From the NCBI GenBank assembly GCA_014656175.1, contig BNBX01000003.1, positions 366,573 through 430,572 on the forward strand: 64,000 nt of DNA, written 5' to 3'. The position numbers and the translations under genes were made by a program. This document shows, piece by piece, positions 1 to 10,603 of the stretch. Source of the stretch: Streptomyces werraensis (GTDB taxonomy: Bacteria; Actinomycetota; Actinomycetes; Streptomycetales; Streptomycetaceae). Positions within the stretch are counted from its first letter, which is position 1; each line of letters starts with the position of its first letter. Below the pieces are notes generated by a model, which did no database searches, was not told the DNA's origin, and saw only the letters and a list, made by a program, of their open reading frames with translations.

Positions 1-3000
1 TGGGCGCTGCTCCTGGCCCGCCACAGCGGCCGCGACGACGTCGTCTTCGGCACCACCGTCTCGGGACGCCCGGCCGAACTGCCCGGCGTGGAGTCGATGA
101 TCGGCATGTTCATCAACACCGTGCCCACCCGCGTCCGGGTAACGGGCGGGGGAGCGGCGTCCTGGCTGCGCGCGGTGCAGGAGCACCAGAGCGACACCCG
201 GCGCTTCGACCACCTCGCCCTGCCCCGCATCCAGGCGCTGAGCGAGGTCCCGGCCGGCGAGGCGCTGTTCGACAGCATGGTGGTGTTCGAGAACTACCCC
301 GTCGACGCATCCGCCACCGCCCGCACGGGCGTCCGGGTGGAGGAGGTGCGCGCCGAGGACGCGCCCACCTTCCCGCTGTGCCTGCGCGCCCACCTCGGGG
401 ACCGCCTCGGCCTCGACCTCGCCTACGACGCCGGCCTGTTCGACGCGGACACCGCCGACCGCCTCGCGGACCGCCTCACCGTCGTCCTGCGCGCCCTCGC
501 CGACGCGCTGGAGACCGACGCGGACGTGACCGGCCTGGAGGCGCTGACCGAGGACGACCGCGCCCTGCTGGACGGGTGGAACAGCACCGCCCGCCGGGCG
601 GAGCCGCGTAGCCCGGTCGCCCTGTTCGCCGAGCAGGCCCGCCGCACCCCCGAGGCGCCCGCACTGCGCGACGGCGACACCGAGCTGACGTACCGTCAGG
701 TGGACGACTGGTCCGACGCCGTGGCCTCCCGGCTCCTCGCCGGCGGACTGCGCGCCGAGGACCGGGTGGCCCTGCTGATGGACCGCGGTGCCGAACTCGT
801 CGTCGCCCAGCTCGCCGTGCTCAAGGCGGGCGGCGCGTATCTGCCCGTGGACGCCCGCGCCCCCGAGGACCGGCGCCGCACGCTGATCGAACGCGCGGGC
901 GCGGCCGTCCAGTTGTCGGCCGAGGACGTCACCGCCGCCCGCACTCCCGTGCCGGACGTGCCCGTCGCCGCACCGGCCGACCCCGACCGGCTCGCCTACG
1001 TGATGTTCACCTCCGGGTCGACCGGCGAACCGAAGGCCGTCGCCGTACGCCACCGCGACGTGGCCGCCCTCGCCACCGACAGCCGCTTCACCGGCGGTGT
1101 GTGCGACCGGGTGCTGCTTCACTCCCCGGTGGCCTTCGACGCCGCCACCTTCGAGGTGTGGGGGCCGCTGCTCACCGGCGGCTGTGTGGTCGTGGCCCCC
1201 TCGCGGCCGCTGGACGCCGCGCTGCTGCGCCGGCTGGTCCGTGACACCGGTCTGAGCGCGCTGTGGCTGACCGCCGGCCTGTTCCGGCTGCTCGCGCAGG
1301 ACGCGCCGGACTGCTTCACCGGGCTGCGCCAGGTGTGGACCGGCGGCGACGTCGTCCCGGCCGCTGCCGTACGCCGCGTCCTGGCCGCCTGCCCGGGCCT
1401 CACCGTCGTGGACGGCTACGGCCCCACCGAGACGACGACGTTCGCCACGTCGTTCCCGCTCACCGACGCGGCCACCGTGCCCGACACCGTGCCCATCGGC
1501 CACCCGCTCGACGACATGCGCGTGCACGTCCTCGACGGCCGGCTGCGGCCCGTACCGCCGGGCTGCCCGGGCGAGCTGTACCTCGCCGGCGAAGGCGTCG
1601 CCCGCGGCTACCTGGGACGCCCCGGCGACACCGCGGCCCGCTTCCTGGCCGACCCGGCCGGGCCGCCCGGAAGCCGCATGTACCGCACCGGCGACCTGGC
1701 CCGCCGCCGCCCCGACGGCACCGTCGAGTTCCTGGGGCGCGCCGACGACCAGGTGAAGATCCGCGGCTTCCGCGTCGAACCCGGCGAGGTCGAGGCGGTC
1801 CTCGCGGGACACCCCGGCGTCTCCGACGTGACCGTGCTGGCCCGCGAGGACCGGCCCGGCGGCCGCCGCCTGGTGGCCTACGTGGTCGGCACCGAAGACG
1901 TCACCTCCCTGCGGGAGTTCGCCCGGCGCTCCCTGCCGGACTACCTCGTGCCGTCGGCGTTCGTCGTCCTGCCCGCCCTGCCGCTCAGCCGCAACGGCAA
2001 GGTGGACAGGGCGGCCCTGCCCGCGCCGGAACCCGTGAGCGGGCCGCAGGACACGTCGGCCGGGCCGCGCACCGACGCCGAGCGCCGCACCCTGGAGGTC
2101 TTCGCCGACGTCCTGTCCGTGCCCAGCCCCGGCGTGCGGGACGACTTCTTCCAGCTCGGCGGCGACTCCATCCTCAGCATCCGCCTGGCCGTCCGCCTCT
2201 CCGAGGCGTTCGGCACCGAACTGTCCCCGCGTGCGGTGTTCACCCACCCGACCCCCGAGGCTCTGGCCGCACTGCTCAGCGAGGAGCGTCCCGGCGACAC
2301 CGCGCCCGCGGCGATCGTCCCGGTCACCAGGGACACGCCCGCCCCGATGTCGTACGCCCAACAACGTCTCTGGTTCCTGGAGGAGTTCGCGCCGGGCAGC
2401 GGCGAGTACGTCACCGCGCTGGCCCTGCGGCTGCGCGGCCGGCTCGAGGTGCCCGCCCTCACCGCGGCGCTGCGCGCCCTGGTCGAGCGGCACGAGGCGC
2501 TGCGCACCACCTTCGACGCGGTCGACGGCCACGGTGTGCAGATCGTCCACCCGGCCGGGGACGTGCCGCTGACCCTGCACGACCTGTCGCAGCTCACGGG
2601 CGGTGAACGCGACGCCCTGCTCGCGGACCTGCTGGACGCCGAACGCGCCCGCACCTTCGACCTGCGGTGCGGTCCGCTCCTGCACACGGGCCTGATCAGG
2701 CTCGCGGACGACGAGCACATCCTGACGCTGACCCTGCACCACATCGTCACCGACGGCTGGTCCACCGGCGTGCTCACCGGCGACCTCGCCCACTTCTACC
2801 GCGCCGAACTCGGCCTGGAGAACGACACGTTGCCGCCGCTGCCGGTGCAGTACGCCGACTACGCGCACTGGCAGCGCGGGCGCGGCACGGACGACCACCT
2901 CACGTACTGGAAGGAGCACCTGGCCGGGCTGGAGACGCTGGACCTGCCCACCGACCGGCCCCGCCCCGCCGTGCGCACCCACCACGGCGCCTCCGTTCGG

Positions 3001-6000
3001 CTCTCCCTGCCCCGTGAGACGGCCCGCCGTCTCGCCCGGGTGGGCCGCGACCGGCAGGCCACCCTGTTCACCACGCTGGTCGCCGCCGCCCAGGCCTACC
3101 TGGCCCGGCTGACCGGTGGTGAGGACATCACCGTCGGCACGGTCACCTCCGGCCGCGACCGCGCCGAGGTCCAGCACCTCGTCGGGTTCTTCGTCAACAC
3201 GCTCGTGCTGCGCTCCCGCGTCACGCCCGACCGTCCGTTCCCCGAGTTCCTCGACGAGGTCCGCGGGACCGTCCTGGACGCCTTCGCCCACCAGGAGGCG
3301 CCGTTCGAGCAGGTCGTGGACGAGGTCCAGCCGGTCCGCGACACCAGCCGCACCCCGCTGTTCCAGGTCATGGTCGTCCTCCAGAACGCCCCGGCCGCCG
3401 CCCTCGACCTGCCCGGCCTGGAGGTCACCGACGTCGACAGCGAGCTGCGGCACGCCGCGTTCGACCTCACCCTGGAGTTCGCCGAGACCGGCACCGGCGA
3501 ACTGCACGGCGTCCTCACCTACAACACCGACCTGTTCGACACCGCCACCGCCGAACGCATGGCCGACCAGCTCGGCACCCTGCTGACCGCCGTCGCGGAC
3601 GACCCCGACCGGCCCCTGGGCGCCTTGCCCCTCGCCAGGGACGAGACGCTCAAGACCGTGCTCGACCAGGGCCGCGCCACCGCCCGCCCGGTCCCGGCGG
3701 CCACCCTGCCCGAGCTGTTCGAACGACAGGCCGCCCACACCCCCGACGCCGTCGCCCTGGCCGACGCCGACGGGCGGGAGCTGACGTACGCGCACGTCGA
3801 ACGCGCCGCCAACCGGCTGGCCCACCGCCTCATCGCCCGGGGCGTCGGCCCCGAGCGGATCGTGGCCCTGGCCCTGCCCCGCAGCGCGGAGACGGTCGTG
3901 GCGCAGCTCGCCGTCACCAAGGCCGGCGGCGCCTTCCTGCCCGTCGACCCGGACTATCCGCAGCAGCGCAGGGAGTTCATGCTCCGCGACGCCGGCGCCT
4001 GGCTCGTCCTGGACGACCCGGCCGCCGTGTGGGACGCCGACGGACCGGACACCGCGCCCACGGACGCCGACCGCACGGCCCCGCTGACCGTCGGCCACCC
4101 GGCGTACGTGATCTACACCTCCGGCTCCACCGGCACCCCGAAGGGCGTCACGGTGACGCACCGCGGTCTCGCCGCCTTCGCCGTCTCGGCCGCCGAGCGC
4201 TACGAAGCGGGCCCCGGAGACCGGGTCCTGCAGTTCGCCTCGCCCAGCTTCGACGCCTCGGTGCTGGAGCTGTGCGTGTCGCTGCTCAGCGGCGCCACCC
4301 TGCTCACCGGGGAGGAGGGCCCCCTCGTCGGGGACCGCCTCGCCGAGGTCCTCGCCGAGCGGCGGGTCAGCCACACCCTGATCCCGCCCGCCGCCCTCGC
4401 GACGGTCGACCCGGGTACCGCCGACGCCCTGCCGCACCTGCGCACGCTCATCGTCGGCGCCGAGGCCTGCCCCGCCCACCTCGTCGAACGGTGGGCGCCC
4501 GGCCGACGGATGATCAACTCGTACGGCCCGACCGAGGCCACCGTCGTCGCCACCTGGACCGGCCCGCTCACCCCGGCCGCGGGCGCCCCGCCCATCGGAC
4601 GCCCGGCCGGCGCCACCCGCGTCCACGTCCTCGACGCCGCCCTGCGCCCCGTCCCGCCCGGCGTCACCGGCGACCTCTACGTCTCCGGACCCGGCCTCGC
4701 CCGCGGCTACCTCCACCGGCCGGGACTGACCGCGTCCCGCTTCGTCGCCGACCCGTTCGGCGCCCCCGGGGAGCGCATGTACCGCACCGGCGACCGCGCC
4801 CGCTGGGACGCGAACGGCGACCTGCGCTTCGCCGGACGCGCCGACGACCAGCTCAAACTCCGCGGCTTCCGCATCGAACCCGGAGAGATCGAGAGCGCGC
4901 TGCGCGGCAGCCCCCTGGTGCGCGACGCCGTGGTCACCGTCCGCGCCGGCGGCGGCGACCCGGACGGCCGCTCCGGCGCACGCCTGGTCGCCCACGTCGT
5001 ACCCGCCGAGGGCACCTCGGAGGACCTGCCCGTATCCGCACTGCGCGACCACCTCGCCGGACTGCTCCCGGCGCACATGATTCCCTCGGCGTTCGTCCCG
5101 CTGGACCGGCTGCCGCTCACCCCGAACGGCAAGACCGACCGCAACGCGCTGCCCGAACCCGGGCCCGCGCACACCGCCGCCGGCCCCCACACGCCGCCGC
5201 GCACCGGCACCGAACGCCGCATCGCCCGCATCTGGGGCGACGTCCTCGGCGTCGCCGACGTCGGGGCGCACGACAACTTCTTCCACCTCGGCGGCGACTC
5301 CGTCCTCAGCATGCAGGTCGTCTCCCGGCTGCGACGCGACGGACTGCACGTGACCACCCGCGACCTGTTCACCCACCAGACCGTCGCCGAACTGGCCGGC
5401 GTCGTCACCTCCGCGCCCAGGCACACCGGGGAGGAGGCGGTGAGCGGGGACGTGCCGCTCACCCCCATCCAGGAGTGGTTCCTGACCGGACAGCGCGCAA
5501 GCCACGCCCACTTCAACCAGTCCCTGCTGGTGGAACTCGCCCCCGGCGTCGACGCCACCGCCCTGGAGACCGCCCTCAACGCCCTGCTCGACCACCACGA
5601 CGCCCTGCGCATGCGTTTCACCGCCGGCCAGGACGGCTGGCGCCAGTACAACCCGCCCGCGCACGACACCGACCGCGACGGGCTCCTGACCCGCCACGAC
5701 CTCGGCGGCCTCACCGCCCCCGACGCCGACACGGCGATGGAGAAGGCCGCCGACGACCTGCACACCGGCTTCGACCTCGCACGCGGGCCGCTGCTGCGGG
5801 CGGCCCTGTTCACCGGCGCCGCCGACCGGCCCGACTTCCTCCTCCTGGTCGGGCACCACCTGGTCGTGGACGCCGTCTCCTGGCGCATCCTGCGCGACGA
5901 CCTGGAGGCCGCCTACCGGCAGGCCGCCCAGGGCGAACCTGTCGCGCTGGGGGAGCGCACCACCTCCTTCCGCGACTGGGCCCGCGGCCTCGCCGCACAC

Positions 6001-6795
6001 GTCGCCTCCGGCGCCTTCGACCACGAACTGCCCTACTGGGAACGCGCCGTGGACACCGAGCCGCTCCCGTCCGAGACGCCGGACGGCCCCGGCACCGACG
6101 CCGTCGACACGCTCACCGTGGAACTGGACGAGGCGGACACCGAGGCGCTGCTGCGCGCCGCACCGACCGCCTACCGCACCCGCGTCAACGACGTCCTGCT
6201 CGCCGCCCTCGCCCTCGCTCTGGCCCGCTGGACCGGCCGTGAGGAGGTCCGCCTCGACATGGAGGGACACGGCCGCGAGGACGTCCTCGACGACGTCGAC
6301 CTGACCCGCACGGTCGGCTGGTTCACCACCGTCCACCCCGTCGCCCTCCAGGTCCCCGAACCCGCCGACCTCGGCCCCGACCGCGACTGGCGCACCCTGG
6401 TGAAGTCCGTACGCCGCCAGCTTCGCGCCGTGCCCGGCAACGGCCTCGGCTTCGGCGCGCTGCGCACCTTCGGCCCGCCCGAGGTGCGCGAACGCCTGGG
6501 ACGCGCCGCGCACGGACAGGTCGTCTTCAACTACCTCGGACAGTGGGACGCCCGTCCGGAGAACTCCGGGTACGGCCTGATACGCGCCGAACACGGCTCG
6601 TTCGGCCGCCACCACGATCCGCGCGACAGCGGCTCCCACCCGCTGGAGATCGTCGGCGCGGTCCAGCGCGGGCGGCTGTCCTTCATCTGGCACCACCGGC
6701 CCGCCCTGCACGCCACCGCCTCCGTGCGCGCTGTCGCCGAGGACTTCGCCCGGGCCTTGCGCCACATCGCCCACCACGCCCGCGACCGCCGGTGA
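1..6795 (+). CDS. Nonribosomal peptide synthetase, 3' part: (C)-A-T-C-A-T-E
   Basis: The reading frame is open from base 1, so the gene starts upstream of the window; 2,264 residues are visible. Domains in order: the C-terminal end of a condensation domain (to about nt 540); adenylation domain A1 (about 600-2030; core [12 protein letters not shown], and NGKVDR at its end); carrier T1 ([11 protein letters not shown], about 2146); a complete condensation domain (HHIVTDGWS, about 2739); adenylation A2 (about 3700-5150; [19 protein letters not shown]); carrier T2 ([11 protein letters not shown], about 5277); and a terminal epimerization domain ([31 protein letters not shown]). By hand alignment to GrsA, the A1 pocket reads D-A-F-W-W-G-G-T-F-K, one position from the published Val code DAFWIGGTFK. 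A2 reads D-A-L-L-I-G-S-V-V-K, which I cannot assign. Module 2 should present a D-residue. There is no thioesterase, so release happens on another protein. The role and motifs are certain; substrates are inference. Confidence 0.97.
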   Translation, partial: WALLLARHSGRDDVVFGTTVSGRPAELPGVESMIGMFINTVPTRVRVTGGGAASWLRAVQEHQSDTRRFDHLALPRIQALSEVPAGEALFDSMVVFENYPVDASATARTGVRVEEVRAEDAPTFPLCLRAHLGDRLGLDLAYDAGLFDADTADRLADRLTVVLRALADALETDADVTGLEALTEDDRALLDGWNSTARRAEPRSPVALFAEQARRTPEAPALRDGDTELTYRQVDDWSDAVASRLLAGGLRAEDRVALLMDRGAELVVAQLAVLKAGGAYLPVDARAPEDRRRTLIERAGAAVQLSAEDVTAARTPVPDVPVAAPADPDRLAYVMFTSGSTGEPKAVAVRHRDVAALATDSRFTGGVCDRVLLHSPVAFDAATFEVWGPLLTGGCVVVAPSRPLDAALLRRLVRDTGLSALWLTAGLFRLLAQDAPDCFTGLRQVWTGGDVVPAAAVRRVLAACPGLTVVDGYGPTETTTFATSFPLTDAATVPDTVPIGHPLDDMRVHVLDGRLRPVPPGCPGELYLAGEGVARGYLGRPGDTAARFLADPAGPPGSRMYRTGDLARRRPDGTVEFLGRADDQVKIRGFRVEPGEVEAVLAGHPGVSDVTVLAREDRPGGRRLVAYVVGTEDVTSLREFARRSLPDYLVPSAFVVLPALPLSRNGKVDRAALPAPEPVSGPQDTSAGPRTDAERRTLEVFADVLSVPSPGVRDDFFQLGGDSILSIRLAVRLSEAFGTELSPRAVFTHPTPEALAALLSEERPGDTAPAAIVPVTRDTPAPMSYAQQRLWFLEEFAPGSGEYVTALALRLRGRLEVPALTAALRALVERHEALRTTFDAVDGHGVQIVHPAGDVPLTLHDLSQLTGGERDALLADLLDAERARTFDLRCGPLLHTGLIRLADDEHILTLTLHHIVTDGWSTGVLTGDLAHFYRAELGLENDTLPPLPVQYADYAHWQRGRGTDDHLTYWKEHLAGLETLDLPTDRPRPAVRTHHGASVRLSLPRETARRLARVGRDRQATLFTTLVAAAQAYLARLTGGEDITVGTVTSGRDRAEVQHLVGFFVNTLVLRSRVTPDRPFPEFLDEVRGTVLDAFAHQEAPFEQVVDEVQPVRDTSRTPLFQVMVVLQNAPAAALDLPGLEVTDVDSELRHAAFDLTLEFAETGTGELHGVLTYNTDLFDTATAERMADQLGTLLTAVADDPDRPLGALPLARDETLKTVLDQGRATARPVPAATLPELFERQAAHTPDAVALADADGRELTYAHVERAANRLAHRLIARGVGPERIVALALPRSAETVVAQLAVTKAGGAFLPVDPDYPQQRREFMLRDAGAWLVLDDPAAVWDADGPDTAPTDADRTAPLTVGHPAYVIYTSGSTGTPKGVTVTHRGLAAFAVSAAERYEAGPGDRVLQFASPSFDASVLELCVSLLSGATLLTGEEGPLVGDRLAEVLAERRVSHTLIPPAALATVDPGTADALPHLRTLIVGAEACPAHLVERWAPGRRMINSYGPTEATVVATWTGPLTPAAGAPPIGRPAGATRVHVLDAALRPVPPGVTGDLYVSGPGLARGYLHRPGLTASRFVADPFGAPGERMYRTGDRARWDANGDLRFAGRADDQLKLRGFRIEPGEIESALRGSPLVRDAVVTVRAGGGDPDGRSGARLVAHVVPAEGTSEDLPVSALRDHLAGLLPAHMIPSAFVPLDRLPLTPNGKTDRNALPEPGPAHTAAGPHTPPRTGTERRIARIWGDVLGVADVGAHDNFFHLGGDSVLSMQVVSRLRRDGLHVTTRDLFTHQTVAELAGVVTSAPRHTGEEAVSGDVPLTPIQEWFLTGQRASHAHFNQSLLVELAPGVDATALETALNALLDHHDALRMRFTAGQDGWRQYNPPAHDTDRDGLLTRHDLGGLTAPDADTAMEKAADDLHTGFDLARGPLLRAALFTGAADRPDFLLLVGHHLVVDAVSWRILRDDLEAAYRQAAQGEPVALGERTTSFRDWARGLAAHVASGAFDHELPYWERAVDTEPLPSETPDGPGTDAVDTLTVELDEADTEALLRAAPTAYRTRVNDVLLAALALALARWTGREEVRLDMEGHGREDVLDDVDLTRTVGWFTTVHPVALQVPEPADLGPDRDWRTLVKSVRRQLRAVPGNGLGFGALRTFGPPEVRERLGRAAHGQVVFNYLGQWDARPENSGYGLIRAEHGSFGRHHDPRDSGSHPLEIVGAVQRGRLSFIWHHRPALHATASVRAVAEDFARALRHIAHHARDRR

Positions 6796-6895
6796 CGCCC
6801 CGCCTCGGGGCCCGCGCCCCACCGCCGCGGACGCGATCCCGTCCCAGCCCCCTTCCACCACCCGATCACCGACCGAGAGAGCGAGACAGCCGGAC

Positions 6896-7099
6896 ATGGA
6901 CGAGAACACCCGCTACCAGGTGCTGCGCAACGACGAGGAGCAGTACTCGCTGTGGCCCGTCGACATCGAGGTGCCCGCCGGCTGGCAGCCCGTCGGCAAG
7001 GAGGGCACGGAGGCGGAGTGCTCCGCCTACGTCGACGAGGTCTGGACCGACATGCGTCCCCGCAGCCTGCGGGAGCGCATGGAGAACGCCGAAGCCTGA
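6896..7099 (+). CDS. MbtH family protein, NRPS adenylation partner
   Basis: A 67-residue protein with the MbtH signature: NDEEQYSLWP near the N-terminus, the spaced Trp residues (GWQPVG, VWTDMRP) and RPRSLRE at the end. MbtH proteins bind adenylation domains and help them fold and work. It lies 100 bases after the NRPS stop on the same strand, preceded by a GAGAGAGCGAG-type ribosome site, and is followed by a long GC hairpin, so it is probably the last gene of the NRPS transcript. Length and motifs are standard for the family. Confidence 0.96.
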   Translation: MDENTRYQVLRNDEEQYSLWPVDIEVPAGWQPVGKEGTEAECSAYVDEVWTDMRPRSLRERMENAEA

Positions 7100-7121
7100 C
7101 GCACCCGCGCGGAGGCACGGA

Positions 7122-7168
7122 GGACCGGGCCGGGGGGCGTCCCACTGCCGCCTTCCCCGGCCCGGTCC
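7122..7168. terminator. Hairpin after the NRPS-mbtH unit
   Basis: A perfect 14-bp inverted repeat (7122-7135 with 7155-7168, arm GGACCGGGCCGGGG) around a 19-base loop starts 22 bases after the mbtH stop. There is no T-tract, which is usual for high-GC actinobacteria. It probably marks the end of the NRPS transcript. Confidence 0.7.
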
Positions 7169-7200
7169 GCCGTCCTCCCCGCATGTCCCGAGGAGCCTTG

Positions 7201-7782
7201 ATGCCCACACCGGTCCTGCACACCGAACGACTCACGTTCCGCCCCTACCGCCCTCAGGACGAGGACGCCTTCGTGGAGCTGCTGCGCGACGAGGAGGTCT
7301 GCCGCTGGATGGGCCAGGAACGCGTGCCCGAGGCGGACATCCGCACGCTGTTCCGCGCCATCCTCACCGACATCTACCCGCAACGCCTGTTCGACGTGTG
7401 GGGGGTGTGGCAGGGGGAGACCTTCGTCGGACACGCGGAGGTGAAGAAGACGGGCAACGTCGACGGACACGAGCTGATCGCCGCCCTCGCGCCTCCGTAC
7501 TGGGGCCGGGGGCTGGGCACCGAAGTGGTCCGCGGTCTGCTGCGCCACGCCGCCGACGACCTGGGCCTGAAGGAGGCCTACGGAATGGTCGGCGCCGACA
7601 ACACCCCCAGCCTGGCCATGTGCCGCCGCCTGGGCTTCCGCCACGTACGGGACGTGACCGGCGACGACGGCACCGTCACGAAGCTGCTGGTCATCTCGAC
7701 GACGGACGCGTACGACCACGAGGATCCGCCGTCCGGAAGCCACCTCGCGCCGTCGCACGGATCGGATCAGCACCCGGAATGA
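7201..7782 (+). CDS. GNAT family N-acetyltransferase
   Basis: A 193-residue protein of the GNAT fold, RimJ/Alat type: an N-terminal TERLTFRPYRPQD strand, the acetyl-CoA loop PYWGRGLGTEV (about residues 99-109) and the late NTPSLAMCRRLGF motif. I chose the ATG at 7201 because CGAGGAG lies just upstream and the fold begins at once; the longer open frame upstream runs through the hairpin and shows no homology-like features. The acyl acceptor cannot be told from sequence. It sits beyond the terminator after mbtH, so it is not clearly part of the peptide pathway, though acetylation of a peptide product is possible. The last 25 residues are a low-complexity, probably disordered tail. Confidence 0.9.
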   Translation: MPTPVLHTERLTFRPYRPQDEDAFVELLRDEEVCRWMGQERVPEADIRTLFRAILTDIYPQRLFDVWGVWQGETFVGHAEVKKTGNVDGHELIAALAPPYWGRGLGTEVVRGLLRHAADDLGLKEAYGMVGADNTPSLAMCRRLGFRHVRDVTGDDGTVTKLLVISTTDAYDHEDPPSGSHLAPSHGSDQHPE

Positions 7783-7804
7783 CGGCCGGCCGCGCGCGGA
7801 CGGT

Positions 7805-7837
7805 CCGGGCCGCTTCGCTTCGGTGGAAACGGCCCGG
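7805..7837. terminator. Hairpin after the GNAT gene
   Basis: Inverted repeat CCGGGCCG (7805-7812) with CGGCCCGG (7830-7837) and a 17-base loop, 22 bases after the GNAT stop. It lies between a plus-strand gene and the 3' end of the minus-strand beta-propeller gene, so it could serve both. Confidence 0.5.
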
Positions 7838-7992
7838 GCGCTGCGAGTGATGCGACTCTTCCACGGACCCCCTTCCATCGATCGGAGGTGATACGTGGCG
7901 TCTACCCCTGCCCGCGGGACTCACACATCCCGGAGGGATTCGAGCGGTGGACGGGCGGTTCAGGACCATCGGCCACCCGGGTGCGGGGCGGG

Positions 7993-9246
7993 TCAGCCGT
8001 CCGACGGGCCGGTCCAGCCCTCCCGCACCTGCCCGAGCCGCACCCGCTGGGGGTGGTCGCCGACCGGGACGGACACGGTCTTCCCGCCGGTCGCGAAGTC
8101 GATGGCGGTGACCCGGTCGGCGCCGCTCTCGGAGACCACGCAGTGCTTTCCGTCGCCGCTGACCGTCGCCCAGTACGGCTTGGACACGGGGACCAGCGGG
8201 CCGTGCTCGAAGGTGTCACGGTCGACCACGGTCGCGTAGTCGTCCATGGTGCCGGCCACGCACAGTTTGGCGCCGTCGGGCTTCATGGTGATGCCGTGGT
8301 GGCGCGAGTCGTTGACCCAGGTGGTGCGGTCCTCGCTGGTGGCCGGATTCTTCGGCAGGGTCTTCACGCGGCTGATCCGGTCGCTCGCGACGTCGTACTC
8401 GAAGAAGCCGTTGAAGAACGACACCTGGAAGTACAGCTTCGACTCGTCGGGGGAGAAGGCGGCGGGGCGGACCGCGTCCGAGTACTCCTTGAAACCGGCC
8501 GCGTCCAGCCGCTCCCGCATGTCGATCACCTTGACCTGCTCGAACGTCCGGGCGTCGGCGACCGTGATCCTGCGGTCGCCCTTCGTCCAGTCCAGCCAGG
8601 GCGCGTCCAGGTCGGTGTTCACCTCGCCGATGGACATGTTCCAGATGTAGCGGCCGTCCCGGCTGAACACGTTCTCGTGCGGCTTGTCCCCGGTCTTGAA
8701 CGTGCCGACCTCCTTGCCGGTGGCGATGTCCAGGACGTGCACGGTGTTGGACGTCGAGGCGGAGACGGCGACGCGCGTGCCGTCGGGGGAGACCGCCATG
8801 TGGTCGGAGCGGTAACCGGAGACCGGGAAGCGCCAGTTGACGCGTCCGGTGGCCAGGTCGAGGGAGACGACGTCCGCGAAGCTGGGCCGGGAGACCACCA
8901 CCGAGGTGCCGTCCGGGGTGGAGTACATGTCGTCGACGTACTGGTCGTGGCCCTCGCCGACGGTGTTGCGGATGGCCATGAAGTAGATCCAGCGGATCGG
9001 GTTGGCGCTGATCTCCGCCATCCGCCGGTCCTTGTCGGGGATCACGTTGATCCGGCCGATCCGTCCGAAGTCACCGCCGGACTCGATGACGTCGGCGGTG
9101 CCGTCCCAGTTGTTGCCCACGAACAGCACCTCCCGCAGGTCCGCGGAGGGAGCCTGTCCCGCGGCGCTCGCCACGGCGCCGGGTGCGGTGAGGGTCAGGG
9201 CGACGGCGGCGGCGAGGGTGCACAGATGCCTGCTGCGGATCGGCAT
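7993..9246 (-). CDS. Secreted YncE-like beta-propeller protein
   Basis: A 417-residue exported protein. A Sec signal peptide (MPIRSRHLCTLAAAVALTLT, with AxA cleavage near residue 30) is followed by repeated beta-propeller blades of the YVTN/YncE type (for example DGTRVAVSASTSNTVHVLDI, then DIATGKEVGTFKTGDKPHE). I chose the ATG at 9246 over an in-frame start 14 codons upstream because GAGGAGA lies 9 bases before it and the signal peptide starts there. Such proteins act outside the cell, often as quinone-independent redox or binding propellers; the substrate is unknown. The gene is divergent from a TetR regulator across a 173-base gap that carries nested palindromes, so TetR control is likely. 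Confidence 0.85.
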   Translation of the reverse strand: MPIRSRHLCTLAAAVALTLTAPGAVASAAGQAPSADLREVLFVGNNWDGTADVIESGGDFGRIGRINVIPDKDRRMAEISANPIRWIYFMAIRNTVGEGHDQYVDDMYSTPDGTSVVVSRPSFADVVSLDLATGRVNWRFPVSGYRSDHMAVSPDGTRVAVSASTSNTVHVLDIATGKEVGTFKTGDKPHENVFSRDGRYIWNMSIGEVNTDLDAPWLDWTKGDRRITVADARTFEQVKVIDMRERLDAAGFKEYSDAVRPAAFSPDESKLYFQVSFFNGFFEYDVASDRISRVKTLPKNPATSEDRTTWVNDSRHHGITMKPDGAKLCVAGTMDDYATVVDRDTFEHGPLVPVSKPYWATVSGDGKHCVVSESGADRVTAIDFATGGKTVSVPVGDHPQRVRLGQVREGWTGPSDG

Positions 9247-9323
9247 GGCGGGGTCTCCTCTGCGGGTGGGGGCGCATGATCGGGACATGCCAAACGGAGG
9301 GAGGTGAATCTGAACAGGCGTGC

Positions 9324-9351
9324 TTTCAGATTGAACTTACTGAAAAGTAAG
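9324..9351. promoter_or_regulatory. Nested palindromes, likely TetR operator
   Basis: Two perfect, overlapping inverted repeats lie in an AT-rich patch between the divergent beta-propeller and TetR genes. The first is CTTACT-gaaa-AGTAAG (9336-9341 with 9346-9351). The second is TTTCAG (9324-9329) with CTGAAA (9340-9345), spaced by 10 bases. Their size and position suit a TetR-family operator controlling both directions. The assignment to the neighbouring regulator is inference. Confidence 0.6.
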
Positions 9352-9419
9352 GACGGTCGGGGGTTCTCCACAAGACCGCGGACACGACAAAATTGCCGGG
9401 CGCGGGGAGAGGAGAACCG

Positions 9420-10154
9420 GTGGCGGGCAGACTGAGCGCACCCAGCGGCCGGTACGCCGGGAAGTCCGCCGAGGAGCGGAAGGCCGAGCGGCGCCGCCGC
9501 TTCCTCGACGCGGCCCTCGAACTCTTCGGCGCCGGACCCGGCTACCGGAACACCACCGTCGCCGCCCTCAGCGAGGCCGCCGGACTGTCCACCCGCCAGT
9601 TCTACGAGGAGTTCCGCTCCCTGGAGGACGTCCTCGCCGCCCTGCACCTCAAGGTCAACGACTGGGCCGAGGCGGCGGTGCTCGACGCGGCGGCCCGGAC
9701 GGCGGACGCGCCGCTCGCCGAGCGCGCCGCGGCGATCTTCCGCGCCTACGCCGCCGACGTCACCCGCGACCCGCGCCGCATCCGCATCGCCTTCGTCGAG
9801 ATCATCGGAGTGAGCCCGCGTCTGGAGGAACAGCGGCTGGCCCGCCGGGCCCGCTGGGTCGACCTCATCTGCGCCGAGGCGGACGCGGCCGTCGCCCGCG
9901 GCGAGGCCGCGCCCCGCGACCACCGCCTCGCCGCGACCGGCTTCATCGGCAGCGTCAACGGGCTGCTGCACGACTGGAACGCGGGATGGGTCGAGGCCAC
10001 CCTCGACGAGGTCGTCGACGAACTGGTCCGCCAGCTGCTGGCCATCCTGCGTCCACCGGAGACACCGGAGACACCACAGACACCGGGGAGGCCGACTGCG
10101 GCGGATGCGCCGGGACCGCCGGGCGCACCGGACGTGCCGACGCCGATCGCTTGA
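9420..10154 (+). CDS. TetR family transcriptional regulator
   Basis: A 244-residue regulator. The N-terminal helix-turn-helix (about residues 20-68: FLDAALELFG, then TVAALSEAAGLSTRQFYEEF) is typical of TetR, followed by an all-helical ligand domain. The last 35 residues are rich in Pro and Thr (PETPETPQTPGRP) and are probably disordered. The GTG at 9420 is preferred over a TTG nine codons earlier because GGAGAGGAGA lies 5-8 bases before it. The gene is divergent from the secreted propeller gene and probably represses it and itself through the palindromes between them. The ligand is unknown. Confidence 0.88.
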   Translation: MAGRLSAPSGRYAGKSAEERKAERRRRFLDAALELFGAGPGYRNTTVAALSEAAGLSTRQFYEEFRSLEDVLAALHLKVNDWAEAAVLDAAARTADAPLAERAAAIFRAYAADVTRDPRRIRIAFVEIIGVSPRLEEQRLARRARWVDLICAEADAAVARGEAAPRDHRLAATGFIGSVNGLLHDWNAGWVEATLDEVVDELVRQLLAILRPPETPETPQTPGRPTAADAPGPPGAPDVPTPIA

Positions 10155-10201
10155 CCCAGCGTCAACCGGCCGGCGCCGAGTGACCCGGTTGGCCGACGGA
10201 G

Positions 10202-10603
10202 TCAGGCGGTCGGCGCGAGGTCCCCCGCGAAGACGATCATCTGGTCGATCAGTCCCCGCCGCAGGTGGACGACGTCGGTCCCGGCGAGCCGGGGACCGCC
10301 GTCCGGAGTGGTGAACACCCACTGGTACCGCGCCCACTCGTCCGGCATGTCCACCCCCGAACAGCGGACCATCGTGCCCGGTCCGGCCGGGTGCCGCCGG
10401 ATGTCCAGCACGAACCGCTCCACCGCCTCGATGCCCTCGCTGCGGCCGAGCGGACCCCAGAGGACCACGTCCGAGGTGAGCGCCTGTGACAGCAGCGAGG
10501 TCACGTAGGCGTCGTCGGAGGCGTTGAACGCCGAGATGAACGTGTCGATGGCCGACTGGGCGGTGTCTGCATGCATGCACCCAGTCATACCAGCCTGTCT
10601 CAC
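10202..10603 (-). CDS. NTF2/SnoaL-like small protein
   Basis: A protein of up to 133 residues with the cone-shaped NTF2-like pattern: IDTFISAFNASDD at the start, DVVLWGPLGRSEG in the middle, and a sheet ending YQWVFTTPDGGPRLAGTDVV. Family members act as polyketide cyclases, isomerases, limonene-epoxide-type hydrolases or ligand binders; no catalytic pair can be assigned here. The GTG at 10603 overlaps the stop of the upstream SDR by 4 bases (GTGA), pointing to translational coupling; ATG codons at 10588 and 10576 are alternatives. It is the third gene of the ADH-SDR-NTF2 unit. Confidence 0.75.
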   Translation of the reverse strand: MRQAGMTGCMHADTAQSAIDTFISAFNASDDAYVTSLLSQALTSDVVLWGPLGRSEGIEAVERFVLDIRRHPAGPGTMVRCSGVDMPDEWARYQWVFTTPDGGPRLAGTDVVHLRRGLIDQMIVFAGDLAPTA

